A stretch of DNA of 64,000 nt from Rhizophagus clarus (lineage: Eukaryota > Glomeromycota > Glomeromycetes > Glomerales > Glomeraceae), in contig BLAL01000162.1 in assembly GCA_015698045.1 (NCBI GenBank), positions 682,001-746,000 of the forward strand, read 5' to 3'. The position numbers and the translations under genes are program-made. This document shows positions 43,080 through 55,062 of the stretch, in pieces (position 1 is the first letter of the stretch; each line of letters starts with the position of its first letter). The notes beneath the pieces were generated by a model. The model searched no databases. It saw nothing but the letters and a program-made list of their open reading frames with translations, and had not been told where the DNA came from.

Positions 43080-43587
43080 TTAAATTAATCTAATTATTAT
43101 TTTTTTTATAAACTAATTTAAGATTTTATAAAAATATAAATAATAATTAAATACTTTTTTTTTTTAGTAGTGAAAACATATAAGTATTTATTAAATAAAA
43201 ATAAAATTACATTAATTACTTTTAACTAATATATAATACTTCCAGTCTAAAAACTAATTCAAACATCTACTAAAATAATTAAATACTTTTTTAACCAATT
43301 TTTATATTATAGAAAATTTATTAAATAGATTTTACTTAATTAATATATATGTATATTTATAATAATTTATAAAATATTATTAATAAAATTTTATATAACT
43401 ATTAAATTAAAAGTAAATTTAATCCTCATCTAATTTTATTTACTTTTATTATATAATAAATATTTTCAAATAGCTAATTTTTAACTAGTTAATTTTTTTA
43501 ACTTAAAATTTATTCTTATAAAAAAGTAAAATATATTATTTAAAGAGTTTTATTTTTTTTGCACCTATGATAAATTGCACCCTAAAT
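43080..43587. other. AT-rich spacer
   Basis: Low-complexity AT sequence; no gene seen. Confidence 0.5.
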
Positions 43588-43589
43588 TA

Positions 43590-43769
43590 TAGATGCCACC
43601 CAAATTATTTTAAGTAAATCCCAAATAAATTTGTACATTTTGACTGCCATAATTCCCAAATCCCAAATGTACAAATTACAAAATTTATATATGTAATTTG
43701 TAAATTAATTTGGATTTGTATATTTGGGCTGCCATAATTCCAAATTATTTTGGATTTGGATGGCATCTA
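43590..43769. mobile_element. TA-flanked MITE (180 bp)
   Basis: The left end TAGATGCCACCCAAATTATT and the right end (ATTTGGATGGCATCTA) are inverted repeats; a further inner inverted pair has CTGCCATAATTC at both 43648 and 43729. TA lies on both sides (43588-43589 and 43770-43771). The element is non-coding and can form a long hairpin. A different family from the 157-bp MITE. Confidence 0.7.
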
Positions 43770-43771
43770 TA

Positions 43772-44150
43772 CCCTGAACACTCTGAACAAAATTACAGTA
43801 ATGTCAAGCATAATTAAATATATAATATTTAACTAAGAACATAAAAAATAGATTTTTTATAACTAAAAAAATTCTAAATCCCCTATAAAAAAATAAAAAA
43901 GGAAGGGGGTGATACAGGTAACAAAAAAGAGTACAATGTATTGCAGATGTAAAAAATGATTAAATCCTTATTTTAAACTAAAATTTAAGTTTATTATATT
44001 TAAAATATAATAAATTAGTCATCAATCAGTCATATTACCAATTGGTGACTTATTAATAATTGATTGATTACTTATTTTTTAATCTATTATTTATCAGCTA
44101 TCAATCAGGTATTAATTCCAATCGATTACTAACCAGTAACAGGATCCCAA
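43772..44150. other. AT-rich spacer with ATTGATTG-type repeats
   Basis: Short inverted and direct ATCAATCAG / TGATTGATT motifs near 44030-44130. No gene seen. Confidence 0.45.
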
Positions 44151-45008
44151 ATAATATATACAATATATAGATCATATTAAAATTCAAATTTTTTACTATA
44201 ATCAATAAGCAAATTATTTTAAACTCTATTAAGTAAAATTTTATTATAATATCAAAAATTTTATATTACTAAGCAACTCATTTTATAATATATATAAAAA
44301 CTTTTATAAATAACTTATAAATTTATATTTATAGTATAATTTATTATAAAATTAAAATACAAATAAATTTTAATGTGATAAATAACTTAATTTAAATATC
44401 CAAAATATTAAAAATTTAAAAATTAGTACTATTATAAGAATACTAATCTTTCAATAAATATTATACCTAAAGTTATAAAAAATAAAATACAATTATTTTC
44501 AACTATTCTAAACAACTTTACTTAAGCACAAGAAGTTAATTTCATTTAATTAAAATAATAAAATTACACTTTAAAATTAAAAATCAAATAAATGAATAAA
44601 ACGATAAATAATTAAAAGTACAAAACTTGGTCGCATTCTACTAATATTAATCCAATTATCCTAAAATTTTTACTATAGTAAATTTGACTCGCTGAACAAT
44701 TTTACTTTAGTGAAAAAAGGTAATTTCATTTGACAAAATAATGAAATTACATTCCAAAATTGCAAAATAACTTTTCATAAAAAAATTAATAATACAAAAT
44801 AACTAATACTCCATAAATTTTAGTCCAATCATTATAAAAATTAATATGCAAGTAGATTTAATCCTATTAAATAATTTTACTTAAGCGAAAAAAAATGATT
44901 TTATTTAACCAAAGTGATATAATTACATCTTAAAATTAAAAGAGAGAAAAAAATTTTTTGAAATTAATATTGTTTAAAAAATATAAATTACTTCATGAAT
45001 ATTATACC
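44151..45008. mobile_element. Related copy of the outer hAT-like element, right end missing
   Basis: The left end AGGATCCCAAATAATATATA matches that of the 2984 element, and the internal 180-bp-type units recur (TTTACTTTAGTGAAAAAAGG, TTTCATTTGACAAAAT). Similarity breaks off at about 45006, where AGGACTCCAAATAATAGTAA resembles the left end of another such element, so a later insertion or deletion ended this copy. Confidence 0.55.
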
Positions 45009-45160
45009 AGGACTCCAAATAATAGTAATATAACTCACATATGGGTTTGCATAGAATTTATATAAAGTTATTTTTTAAATTCACAAATTGAATTTGTGTA
45101 GATTAGTTAATTTGGGAATAACTTATATATTATGTTTGTATAAAGTTTATAATAGATATA

Positions 45161-45318
45161 TGGGGGTCTTTACAATAAAAAGGTATGAAACTCAAAAAAA
45201 TTTTTAAATTTATTTTATATGCTAATTATGTTTTTTATATTAAAATAAGTATAAATTTAATATTAATTAAATTTTTTTTTTTTTTTGAGTTTCATACCTT
45301 TCTATTACAAAGACTTCA
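45161..45318. mobile_element. TA-flanked MITE, copy 2 (158 bp)
   Basis: Same family as 38807-38963: TGGGGGTCTTTACAATAAAA at the left, the inverse (CTATTACAAAGACTTCA) at the right, and the shared core TTATATGCTAATTATGTT. TA flanks both ends (45159-45160 and 45319-45320). Confidence 0.75.
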
Positions 45319-45343
45319 TATGTAGATTTGTTTTTAAAAATAC

Positions 45344-47640
45344 TTTTTTTTTTTTTTTAATTCAAAGGTCATGTCATATTTATTGAAAATTATTTAAAAT
45401 AAAATACTATATACAATCTAATATAATCCCTCCAGCTCAGCTAAGTATAATCTATAAATAAAATTAAATAAAATAAAATTTAACCTAACATATCCATAAA
45501 CTATCTGAAAATCAAAATAAAATTAAATAAAAATTAAACCCTCTTAAAACTATAAATAATTAAATAAAAATCCAAAATAAATTCATAAATCATGAATTAA
45601 AATAAAATTAATTAATCAACAATAACTTATTAAAATCTCCTAAAAGGTTAACATTAAAAAAACCTGATAATTTTCTATACAGCTAATAGAAATAGCTGCC
45701 TGAATGAATCAATATTTACATTTGAGTGAAGATAAGATCAAGAGCTTTAAAAAATTTTTCTTTCTATGATGTAATAGGTGGTTTCAACAGCAGTTCCATA
45801 TATGAATTATCCAGAATCATAATATCTGGAATGTCATCTGTATCATGATTAGGATTTGGTAATCTATGATTAATACAATAAGCAGAAGGTGATAAAATTT
45901 TGTCTTTAGTAGAGATGTCATGAAGTTATTCCTAAGTAATAGTACGATTATATCTTTAGCACCATACGACTGATTTAAAAAACTAGACTAATTTAATCAA
46001 AAGTTTAGCATAAAAACAAATGGTATGTTGCCGTTACTAATTGAATTGTTTTTATATTGTTTGAAAGGAGATCATATCCATTTTCCTAGTAGCAGTACAT
46101 TTAAGTAAATCCAAAAAATCTTAGGACGAAATTGAAGTACCTAATCACTTATCGATCTATTGGGTGATTAATTTGTTTGAAAACAACAATTCAGCAAATA
46201 ATGGTAGAGTAGTAATAAGAAATTCTTTGAGTAATCGTTGTTGTAAGTATCTTGTATGTGAGCATATGATCAAATACGTAGCTGTCTCATCTTTAACTTT
46301 ATTACAAAATTAACATGTAAAATCTTGGTAAAAGTTCAGTTTACGTATTCTCAGCCATTGTCTCACTGGTAGTAGTTGATGTATTAGCTTGATTAAGAAG
46401 CTCTATAATGAATTACAGTTAGAAGAAGTACAACAGAAATGTTTAACTTGTTTCAGAATTGTTCAGGTAACATCCTATTAATAGAAAATAGTTTATTGAA
46501 TAAAAGTGTCTTTATTGACTCATAAATTCCTCTATTCACTACACGTTTATATACGGTCTAGCATCTTAATAAAATCTCTTAGTTTTTGTTTGATAGGGAT
46601 ATTCTCAAAGTGTGAGTTAAATCTATAGTCACACAAACTATAATTAAAGAATATTTAATGATAAGTTGAGCTTTTTGTTCTTTTCTTTGCCAATTTATTT
46701 GCTAGTTCATTTTATGGGTCACCAGCATGACCTTTCATTTTTACTAACTTTAAATCTAAAAACATATCTTTAACTAAAAAATTAATAAATAATAAAAGAA
46801 GCAAATTATTAAACTTTTTTGTTCTATTTTTAACAATTAAATTTAAAAATTTAGTAATTGACAAAATTGCATAATTACTATCAGAATATATCTTAATCTT
46901 ACAATACTTCAAACAAACTAACAAAACCAAAAAGATGGCAAAAATCTCTACACAAGTAAAGGATGATCAATTAACAATATGTGAGAAAAATTGCTATCGA
47001 GAGATTATTTTTACAAAAATAGCCCTTTGATTAATAACAGAGAAATAATGATTCAAACAATCATCCAATGATTGTCTTAAATGGTAAGGTAAATCATTTT
47101 GAACAGATCCATCAGTATAAAATGATAATTCTTAATAGGAAGCTAATTAATCTTTGATGGTTAACAAATGAGTTTTGTCAGGAAAAAGGAGAAGACATCT
47201 TCTCCATGTGATAGCATTTTATTGGCCTCTAATAATTCCATTGAACAAGGATCCTAAAAGAAGAAGCGTAAAAATAAACAATTAAACTGGCCTACACAAC
47301 AATATCTATATATGATAAAAAGACAGTTGAAAAATCTCTGTCTCTGGATACTCAGCACCAGATCAAGTTAATAATAGATCTATACTACCCAAAAATCTAT
47401 TAAATAGGCCATCATAAAATTATTAGGATCACGAAGATTTTTATTAAAAAATCAGGATTGAAATCTTCAAAAAATAATCTTAATACTATCACAGTCATCA
47501 TTATGGTAAAGAATTTAAAGAAATGCAGAAAGCTTACAGATATTTGGTTCATAATAATCAGCCACTCAATATACTGTTTTGTTCTTGCAAATGCGTCAGA
47601 ACAGAACTTAGCTTTCAGGAAAAAGTCACTGGTCAAAATC
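45344..47640 (-). mobile_element. Degenerate LINE with RNase H remnant, minus strand
   Basis: On the minus strand the 3' end is a run of about 16 A (45344-45359) preceded by AATAAATATGACATGACC. Upstream lies a decayed 3' region, then an RNase H remnant (46640-47120) including CKIKIYSDSNYAILSITKF with the catalytic Asp and LKLVKMKGHAGDP (46712-46760). Further upstream (47130-47640) are fragments such as DPCSMELLEANK, like the linker between reverse transcriptase and RNase H of fungal LINEs. The frame has many stops. The same 3' end recurs as a very short copy at 61195-61323. The 5' boundary is uncertain. Confidence 0.65.
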
Positions 47641-48180
47641 AATTCTATCAGGTACATATCAGGGACTTATATATCGGTGACTAATCAGATAAATATCAGG
47701 TATTTTTACATATCAGGTACCCAATTTATTACACTTCAAAATATGCCTAATTACCAAGACCTTAATATCTAAACTATTGGTCACCGATATGTTATTTAAT
47801 ATATATTGGGTACAGTTCTATCTTACACATATTGGGTACCCAATATGTAATACAAATTTTAATACGTTAGATTTCATATTATATAACGTATTAAGAAATT
47901 TTTTAAAGTTTACTTTCTTTATAGATTTTTCTTTTTAAAAATTTTTAATTCATTTAATATAGTTAAAAAATTTTTATTGTCTTATTTGTTGAATGCATTA
48001 TCAAGTTTATAAATTTTTTGTAAAGTGTTTAAAAGTATAATTATTATTGTTAATATTTTTATTTTATTATGTATTTTATTACAATAAATTAATAAAAAAG
48101 TTACAGTTATTTATAATACAAGTTTAAGAAAAGTCTGCTCAAACTTTTCTTAATCGTGATCATGTTAGAATTAAGAGAAA
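47641..48180. other. Repeat-like segment and AT-rich spacer
   Basis: From 47650 to 47860 ATATCAGGTA and GGGTACCCAAT motifs recur in both orientations, and ATATCGGTGACTAAT (47670) is inverted at 47776. A small decayed inverted-repeat element is likely. 48122-48150 holds a hairpin (AAGAAAAGT / ACTTTTCTT). No gene seen. Confidence 0.4.
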
Positions 48181-48189
48181 CAAGGGAAA

Positions 48190-48504
48190 CTGCAACCTAA
48201 AATAAATAAAAGAAACGTTAAAACTGTTTTTTTAATATTCAAAAAATATCCCTCCCTCCCTTCTTACATTTCAAGTTTGGAGTCCAACAATCTGAAAAAA
48301 ATAAAGAAAGATACATTAATAATGTTTCTTTAATATTAAAAAAATTACCACCCTTTCCAACTTATATTCTCAAGTCCAGTTCGTCCAAGAAGACTAACAA
48401 CCTAAAAAAAATAAAGAAAGAAACGTTAGTAATGTTTCTTTAATATTAAAAAAAAATTTTCCCATCCCTTCCAACTTACATTCCAAGTCTGGGAGTCCAA
48501 CAAC
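48190..48504 (-). repeat. Third micro-exon/intron-like array (about four units), minus strand
   Basis: On the minus strand, T-rich tracts ending in TTTTTTAG or TTTCAG precede short cores (GTTGTTGGACTCCCAGACTT at 48504; GTTGTTAGTCTTCTTGGACG at 48401; ATTGTTGGACTCCAAACTTG near 48290; GTTGCAGTTTCCC near 48200). The first core is followed by GTAAGTTGG, and the third by GTAAGAAGG. The intervals carry AACATTACTAACGTTT-like near-palindromes, as in the 40-kb array. The unit is about 105 bp. One donor (AATATAAG) has lost its GT. Confidence 0.5.
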
Positions 48505-48539
48505 CTAAAAAAAAATAAAAAAAAATCATGATTTAGAAA

Positions 48540-49020
48540 ATCGAAAAAATAGATTGATCATGATAATTAATAATTGTCAAATTAAAATTAAAATGCCAAA
48601 ATTATTGCATGTAAATGCTAAAAGGTTTTGACAGTTTAGCAAAAATGAGTTTAATCACGTATTTTGAAAATGTGAAAGATTATTTCAAGATTTTATATTG
48701 TAAATTGATAGATTAGTTCTCTCAATTTAATCTATAGAAAGATTTTAGTAACATTTTGGAAGAATCAGCGGTATTAGATCTGTCACACCTAAAATGTACT
48801 TTTTTTAAAAATTTATTGAAGACATTTCATCATTACAATATATTATATAATATATGATGACAGATTGTTTATTTAATTAACACTTTAATAAAAAAAATGA
48901 ATGTTTATTGAATAAAAGCAATTTATTATAATAAGCTTTAATTACTTGTAATTGAGGTCAAATTTTTTAATTTCAGTTGAATATAGGCCAATATTAAATC
49001 AAATTATAAAATAATGAAAA
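48540..49020. other. AT-rich spacer
   Basis: No gene seen. Confidence 0.45.
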
Positions 49021-49139
49021 TATAAAATAATAATTAGATAAATATAAAATATATATATATCTAATAAAAAATAATAATAATAAAAGATAATAAAAAATAA
49101 AAAATAATAATAATAAAAGATAATAAAAAATAAAAAATA

Positions 49140-49412
49140 ATAATAATAAAAATAATAAAAATATAAAAATATAAATAAAAAATAAAAATAAAAATAAAAT
49201 ATAAAATAAAAATAAAATATAAAATATAAAAATAAAAATAAAATATAAAAATAAAAATAAAATATAAAAATAAAAATAAAACATAAAAATAAAAATAAAA
49301 TATGAAAATAAAATAAAATATAAAAATAAAAATAAAATATAAAAATAAAAATAAAATATAAAAATAAAAATAAAATATAAAAATAAAAATAAAATATAAA
49401 AATAAAAATAAG
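49140..49412 (+). repeat. AT-rich minisatellite (AAAATAAAAATATA-type), left part
   Basis: Tandem AAAATAAAAATAAAATAT units of about 17-18 bp fill this stretch, merging leftwards into AATAATAATAAAAGAT repeats. The same minisatellite resumes at 53092-53206 on the other side of the MULE. Confidence 0.75.
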
Positions 49413-52400
49413 AGTGAATTTATTTAACGCACCCCGCGTTATAACGCATCCCCACGTGACCTGAAATTTTTGCCAAAATTATTGGCCAAAATTAAATCAA
49501 AATTTAAATTTTGAATTCGCGTAATATCACGTGATCTGACGAAATTCAGATGTTTCGTATCAAAAATTAAAGTTCCTAAAAAACCATAAATTAATCATGA
49601 AATAGACCAAAATTGGTACAAAATACCCATGATAACTTTATTAAATTGTATTGAACATAATGAAGTTACATTAGTTGTATTAGCTATCAATAAAGTATTA
49701 TCTATTGATAATCTTTCCATCATATTATCACTTCTTTCTTTGCTCCTAATACACTTACAATTTGAATAACAGGTCCTTCTTTTGAACTTTTACATCATTC
49801 TTTCAACCACAATGTTATTCCAGTTGATCAATATCAAAGCCATCATTTTCGATTAAGACATCTAGGAGCATAATGCCCCATTTTATGACATATGCCGCAC
49901 TTTCGCCCATTATTTACATTTTCGCAATCATTTTACACATTTTCTTTTTGTGCTTTACTAGTACTCACATTATTATTTTCTTCATTATGACCTTTCATTC
50001 GTTTGGTGGTGGGTCTACCTTTACAATTATGCCTTGTCAGATCTTTAATACTATCAATATCATAAACGCGTCCATCATATAATTCAATCACGTTTAAATT
50101 CCTACGTTCTTCTAAAATATTTGTTTCCAATTGCGCCATAGCTTGCCATTTTGCTTGCTTTTCGGAAATATAAGCTAAGATAATATCATCCAAACTTTGT
50201 TGATCATTATCTTCTAAAGAATAATCCACTGCTTTCTTAAAATGACCCATAAGTCAGCCATAATCAACTTTTTTCTGTACGCGATTTCTAATTTGAACTT
50301 CTTGAATGTTATCATAATGCATAGGAATAAAATTGGCTTGTTGAACTGTATCATTGTCTTGAATCTGTTTTAGTTTTTTGGATGATGTTCCAATAAATGG
50401 TTTGTTAAAAATAGTATCAACGTGATTCCAAGCATCATCTTGGAGCCATCTTGTTGGCATTAATAATAAATGAAATAGTGCATTTGAATTTTCAACCATC
50501 AACTTGAAATAATGTCTACATATTATCCCATGCGAGACTAACAACAAACATGTACACATGTGTGTACCATCCTCAAAGGTAACGATATGCTGATATGAGC
50601 TTGGGATTATATAAGGAGTGATTCGCCAGATTTCTTTAATTGATTTTCCTGAAACTGAATTCAACAATGCCTTTAAATATGTCTGACGATAGTCATAATG
50701 GTCTTCAATGTTGTTGACTTCCTCCTGATCAGATCCCAGTTCGTCTTCCTGATCCTAAATGTAAAAAAATCATGTGAATCTTATTAATCGAATCATGACA
50801 TCAACCATAATGTTAATTCTATTCTAATCTAAATCGTAACCACTATCTTGAAGAAACTCATTCGTCAGAAGACCTCCAACTGATATAATTAAATGTGTAT
50901 CATACATTACCATTTGATCATTATCAAAATTGTTCGCGTCCTCTAAAGACAACTTTTCACATTTATAAAGTACAGATTCGCATATTTGTTTATGGATTTC
51001 TGTAACAATATGTGGGGAAAAATGTTTTTTAATTAGATCATTAATATCACTAAAGAAATTATTCACTACAAATGGCTGGTGATATGTTATTGACTTATAT
51101 TTCCATTCCATAAAAGTTGCGTTCAGCTCTTCTTTCTGCATCCGAGAGTCCAAATATTCAACTGCTTCAGCCATAGTTGAACTGGAGGAAATAGCCTTAT
51201 GAACAATCGCGTTAATAGATTCGACACGCTGGGTTGACTGCATACCGGCTGTAAAAATACGACTTGTAAAAGCACGAGCCCACGAATTATGAATCAGATA
51301 GAGTGTATTACGCATATAATTATTGCTATCAGGAAAATTTTCTAACAATTCTTGAAATCGTCGCTCAAAAACTTCTACACATAACGAATTACGCGTTTTC
51401 CAAAAATCTTTGTTAAATGTCTTAAAATCTGCAGTTTTAAGCTTGTGTTTAAGTCGTTTAGGTATGTTTTGAGACATATGCCATATACAGTGGACATGAT
51501 ATGTGTCCTTGTATATGTTTTGACATGCAGAAATCATTGCAGGATCCATATCAGTTAATATAACACGAGGTTTTGAACCAGTAGCGTCTAACGTTTGCTG
51601 CAAAACCCATTCATAACTTTCTTGTGTTTCGTCATTCAAGAAAGCCTGCGCACCTAATCGCGATTTACCATTATTGTCTACAAGTATAAATAACGATAAA
51701 GGATAGTTATACTTGTTAGTCCTCGAAGTGTTATCGTGTAAGATAACATCGGAATAACGCGACTATAATAAAATCTGGTTTGACGTCATCCAGAATATGC
51801 CACAAAGTCGATCACTATCTGCGTTAATTAATGGCTGCACAAACATTGTAGGATCTTCTTTTTGCTTCTTAAGAAGAAATTTCAACAAACAAGAGGCATC
51901 TGATCCAACCATTTGGTGTTTTTGTTTGATTTTTTAAATTGCATTCGATAAATCTTGAGTAAGAAAGAGTTGGTCAGGAAATAACGGTTGTAAAAGATTT
52001 CGTATAGTATACGCGTCACAACGACCATACACAACGGCATGTTCAATCTCTTTCATTATAGAAATGTCAAATCTTCAGAATGCTGTAGCAAATATCGAAT
52101 TATTGGCGAGTAATTCGTGATTGTGATCAGGATGTATGAATGTTATATAGACAAAATCAGTATTTTTCGGCTTACTCAAATTAACATGCCATTTGCAGTC
52201 AGTCTTCTTTGAACCTTTGTTATGCTGCTGCTCAATTGAATTCATTTTATTAGGCTTATACCTTCCAAAATATTCGCATACATAAGTTCTTTTCCTTACA
52301 ACTCGTTCACCTAAATCAGTAATTTGATTTTTGAAATATTCAACTCGATGTCGATTAATAGTAAATCCTTTACGCTTTCCATATTCCTTAATAGTATTCT

Positions 52401-53091
52401 CCGCAACTATCCAAGTATCAAAATGACACCTAATAGACAATTCTAAAGGTTTGGTTATTGTAGGTATTTCAGAACCAAATAAAGACATCACTGGTAATGT
52501 TTCAAATGTACAATATACAAAATTGCTTTATTAACGAAAGTTAACGAAACCAAACAAAATTTCACAAAGAATATAGCAATCTTGACCAATCTCACTTTCC
52601 TCCATAAAGTATTTCTGAATCAAAAAGTTAATGATAAGATTTCAAGTATACAATATACAAAATCGAAAGTTCCCAATACTAATGAAACCAAAACAAAATC
52701 TAATAAAACCAAAGTAAAGTCTAGTGAAACTAAAGTAAATTCTAACGAAACTAAAGTATAATTTGATGAAAAAAAGCAACTGTTCGTTCACAACTCATCC
52801 ACATATGACAAGAAGACTAGTCAAAAAAAATTAAATGCAGTAAATGAAGACAATTTCAAATACCACACCTGTTTGTAATAACTCTCTGAGACTCTGGTAT
52901 TGGAAAAAAGAGATTATCGAGCGGGTATTACAAAAAAGAATGACGCGTCATCAGTAATAAATAAATGATTGTCATGTGATGGTACACAATTTCCAAAACA
53001 AAGGAAATTTTAGCGCACCAGCCAGAATTATAAAAATTACTTTTTATAGGAGATGCGTTATAACGCAGGGGTGCATTAAATAAATTTTTTC
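49413..53091 (-). mobile_element. Mutator-like element (MULE) with terminal inverted repeats
   Basis: The left end AATTTATTTAACGCACCCC followed by GCGTTATAACGCATC matches the inverted right end AATTTATTTAATGCACCCC followed by TGCGTTATAACGCATC, giving inverted repeats of about 38 bp. The element of about 3.68 kb sits within the AT minisatellite, so the 8-9 bp TSD (AAAAATAAG / AAAAATAAA) cannot be told from the satellite itself. It encodes the transposase pseudogene below. The 49440-49840 and 52500-53050 parts are untranslated flanks. Confidence 0.8.
49840..52491 (-). pseudogene. MULE transposase, one long frame broken by in-frame stops
   Basis: A minus-strand protein from MMSLFGSEIPTITKP (52491). 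A FAR1-like zinc-binding N-terminus has CKWHVNLSKP and HPDHNHEL. The DDE core has a first Asp in VILHDNTSRTNKYNYPL, a second in RVILTDMDPAM with VHCIWHMSQN after it, and a Glu in STQRVESINAIVHK. A SWIM zinc finger (CTCLLLVSHGIICRHYF) lies near 50530 and a CCHC knuckle (CGICHKMGHYAPRC) near 49870. A probable intron lies at about 50757-50830. Stops interrupt the frame near 52075 (TGA), 51937 (TAA), 51763 (TAG), 50256 (TGA) and 49933 (TAA), yet no frameshift is seen. Each stop is one C-to-T change from CGA, CAA or CAG. The copy is probably inactive. Confidence 0.85.
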
Positions 53092-53206
53092 AAAAATAAA
53101 AATAAAATATAAAAATAAAAATAAAATATAAAAATAAAAATAAAATATAAAAATAAAAATAAAATATAAAAATAAAAATAAAATATAAAAATAAAAATAA
53201 AATATA
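53092..53206 (+). repeat. AT-rich minisatellite, right part
   Basis: AAAATAAAAATAAAATAT units continue directly after the MULE's right end, showing that the MULE split one array. Confidence 0.75.
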
Positions 53207-53640
53207 ACAGTTACTGGAAATGTCACAAAAAAATAAGACAAATTTTTTTTTATTAAGGTTAGCAAAAAAAAATTTGTGGCACAGTATTCTCTTCAAATGT
53301 ATAGCGCATGTATATAATTAAAGTTGGCCAAAATTAATTAAGTCTGGTTAAATTTGCTGATCAATAATTCATAATTCTGGCCAAAATTTTGCTAATTCTG
53401 ACCAACCTCGTAATTTCAGCCTAAATTAAGTTAAAATGAAAAAATACAGATCAAATATAGCATTACATTTATATAATATAGTACTTTAATTTAAAAGTAA
53501 AAATATAAACTTATTAAGTGCCTTTACGATTTTATAAAAAAAAATTCCCATTTAATCTTTATTATTCAACTTGAATCTTTATTTAAAAATAGTCTATTTT
53601 CTTTATTAAAATAATAAAAAATTAAAGATCAGAAATTATT
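53207..53640. other. AT-rich spacer with CCAAAATT-type repeats
   Basis: GGCCAAAATT and related motifs occur at 53330-53420. No gene seen. Confidence 0.4.
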
Positions 53641-53681
53641 ATACAATAAGTTCTAAAACATGGGTTAAAATTGGTGAAATC

Positions 53682-55062
53682 ATGGAAAAAAATAGATCTA
53701 ATATGCCATCTGATATTGGACGTTCTCCACGCAATATTGTTAAACATTCAGCTAGGTTCAAAGCTGTGGAATGGGCAAATTGGATTATTTTGTTTTCTTT
53801 ACCATTGTTAAAAGAAAGGTTGCCACAAAGGTAATAAAGCAGGATTAATTATTAAAAATTAATATTATGGAAAGCTTATTAAAATAATTTAAAATAATAG
53901 TCATTTTTTAGGATGGTCAAATTTTGTTGAAGCTGTTCAGTTATATATTCAACCTCGAATAAATCTTGAAGATTTAGATAAAATCTGAAATTTATTAATA
54001 CAATTTTATAACCATTACGCAAGGTAACTTTATTTTTCTTATTTTTTTTTTTTTTTTTTACATTAATAACATGACTTTTTATAATCATAGTTTATACGGG
54101 TTAGAAGGTGAAAAATTGCCGGCATATTTAATTTCTTTTCATTACTTGTTGCACATAGGAGATTGTATTGAAGATCTTGGTCCTTGTTACGAATTTTGGC
54201 AGTTTCTGATGGAAAGATATTGTGGAATGTTAATTCCACTTGTTAGCTCTCGAAAACTATCATATGTGAATTTGTTTAATAATGTGTTATTGCAGGAAAG
54301 GTTCAAGTATCTACAATTATTACCAAAGTATGACGAAAAAGTTTTTTCTAATTTCAAAGAAAAGGAAAAAACATGGCCACTACATAGGGTAATTTTTAGT
54401 GATGTATATGATAGGATGTATGAATTTTATTCTCCGTGTGTTAGTTGTAAACTAACAAAAAATGAGATCATGAAATTAAAGCAATGCTATGCAGCTATAT
54501 TCCAAAACACCAGGGATATTAGAGTAATTATTTTTTATACCTGCTTTACATTGTATATTTATTTATTTTGAATACTTTTATGGATGTAATATTGTTATTC
54601 ATTATTTAGGACATTGAAGAAAGTTATATAAAGTATGGAAAACTTCGTACAAAGGATGGCAATATTATATCTTTTAAATGGTGGAAAAATGAAAATGATA
54701 GTAGTCGAAATGATTATTGTGCCGCTGTAAGAAATTGACTATTATATTTATAATTATTCTTATTTAAATATTAAACATAAATTTTATTATAGATTAATCT
54801 AACTATCGATGATCAGCAAAAAGAAGAGATTTTTGGCCAAATTGAATATTTTATGATTCATATGTTCCAAGGTTAAGAACAAATGTTTGCGTATGTTCGA
54901 AAAATCAAAAAATTAGAAAAAAGTATCAGAAATTTGAAATTTTTTGATGTCTTCAGTCCTCTACAATATGTAGAAGTAATTGGTATTGATAGAACCGTTA
55001 GTTTTTTTGAAGTATATGATAAAAAAAAATATTATATAATAGATAAATATGCAAACTGGTAA
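53682..55062 (+). pseudogene. Relic of a Tnp2-like (CACTA-type) transposase, C-terminal part
   Basis: A broken plus-strand reading can be followed from MEKNRSNMPSDIGRSPRN (53682) through GWSNFVEAVQLYIQPRINL, a stop, then the longest intact part 54071-54571 (LYGLEGEKLPAYLISFHYLL, DCIEDLGPCYEFWQFLMERY, EKEKTWPLHRVIFSDVYDRM), and on through KYGKLRTKDGNIISFKWWKN to about 55062 (ending YYIIDKYANW). The LHIGDCIEDLGPCYEFWQF type of sequence is, from memory, the conserved C-terminal part of Tnp2-type transposases in Glomeromycotina. Stops such as FQG(stop)EQMFAYVRK fit a CAA to TAA change. No terminal repeats or transposase core were located. Confidence 0.65.

Noticed and set aside
45009-45160. Separate complete TIR element starting AGGACTCCAAATAAT
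   Set aside because: Only a left-end-like sequence is visible; no right end or TSD was found before the MITE at 45161.
47458-47772. 104-codon plus-strand frame
   Set aside because: Lies opposite the decayed LINE; the minus strand carries the recognisable fragments.
48994-49284. Tyr/Phe-rich frame of 96 codons
   Set aside because: Translation of the AT minisatellite; no real protein.
53044-53296. Overlapping FYFYILFLFLYFIF-type frames
   Set aside because: Also translations of the AT minisatellite and the MULE end.
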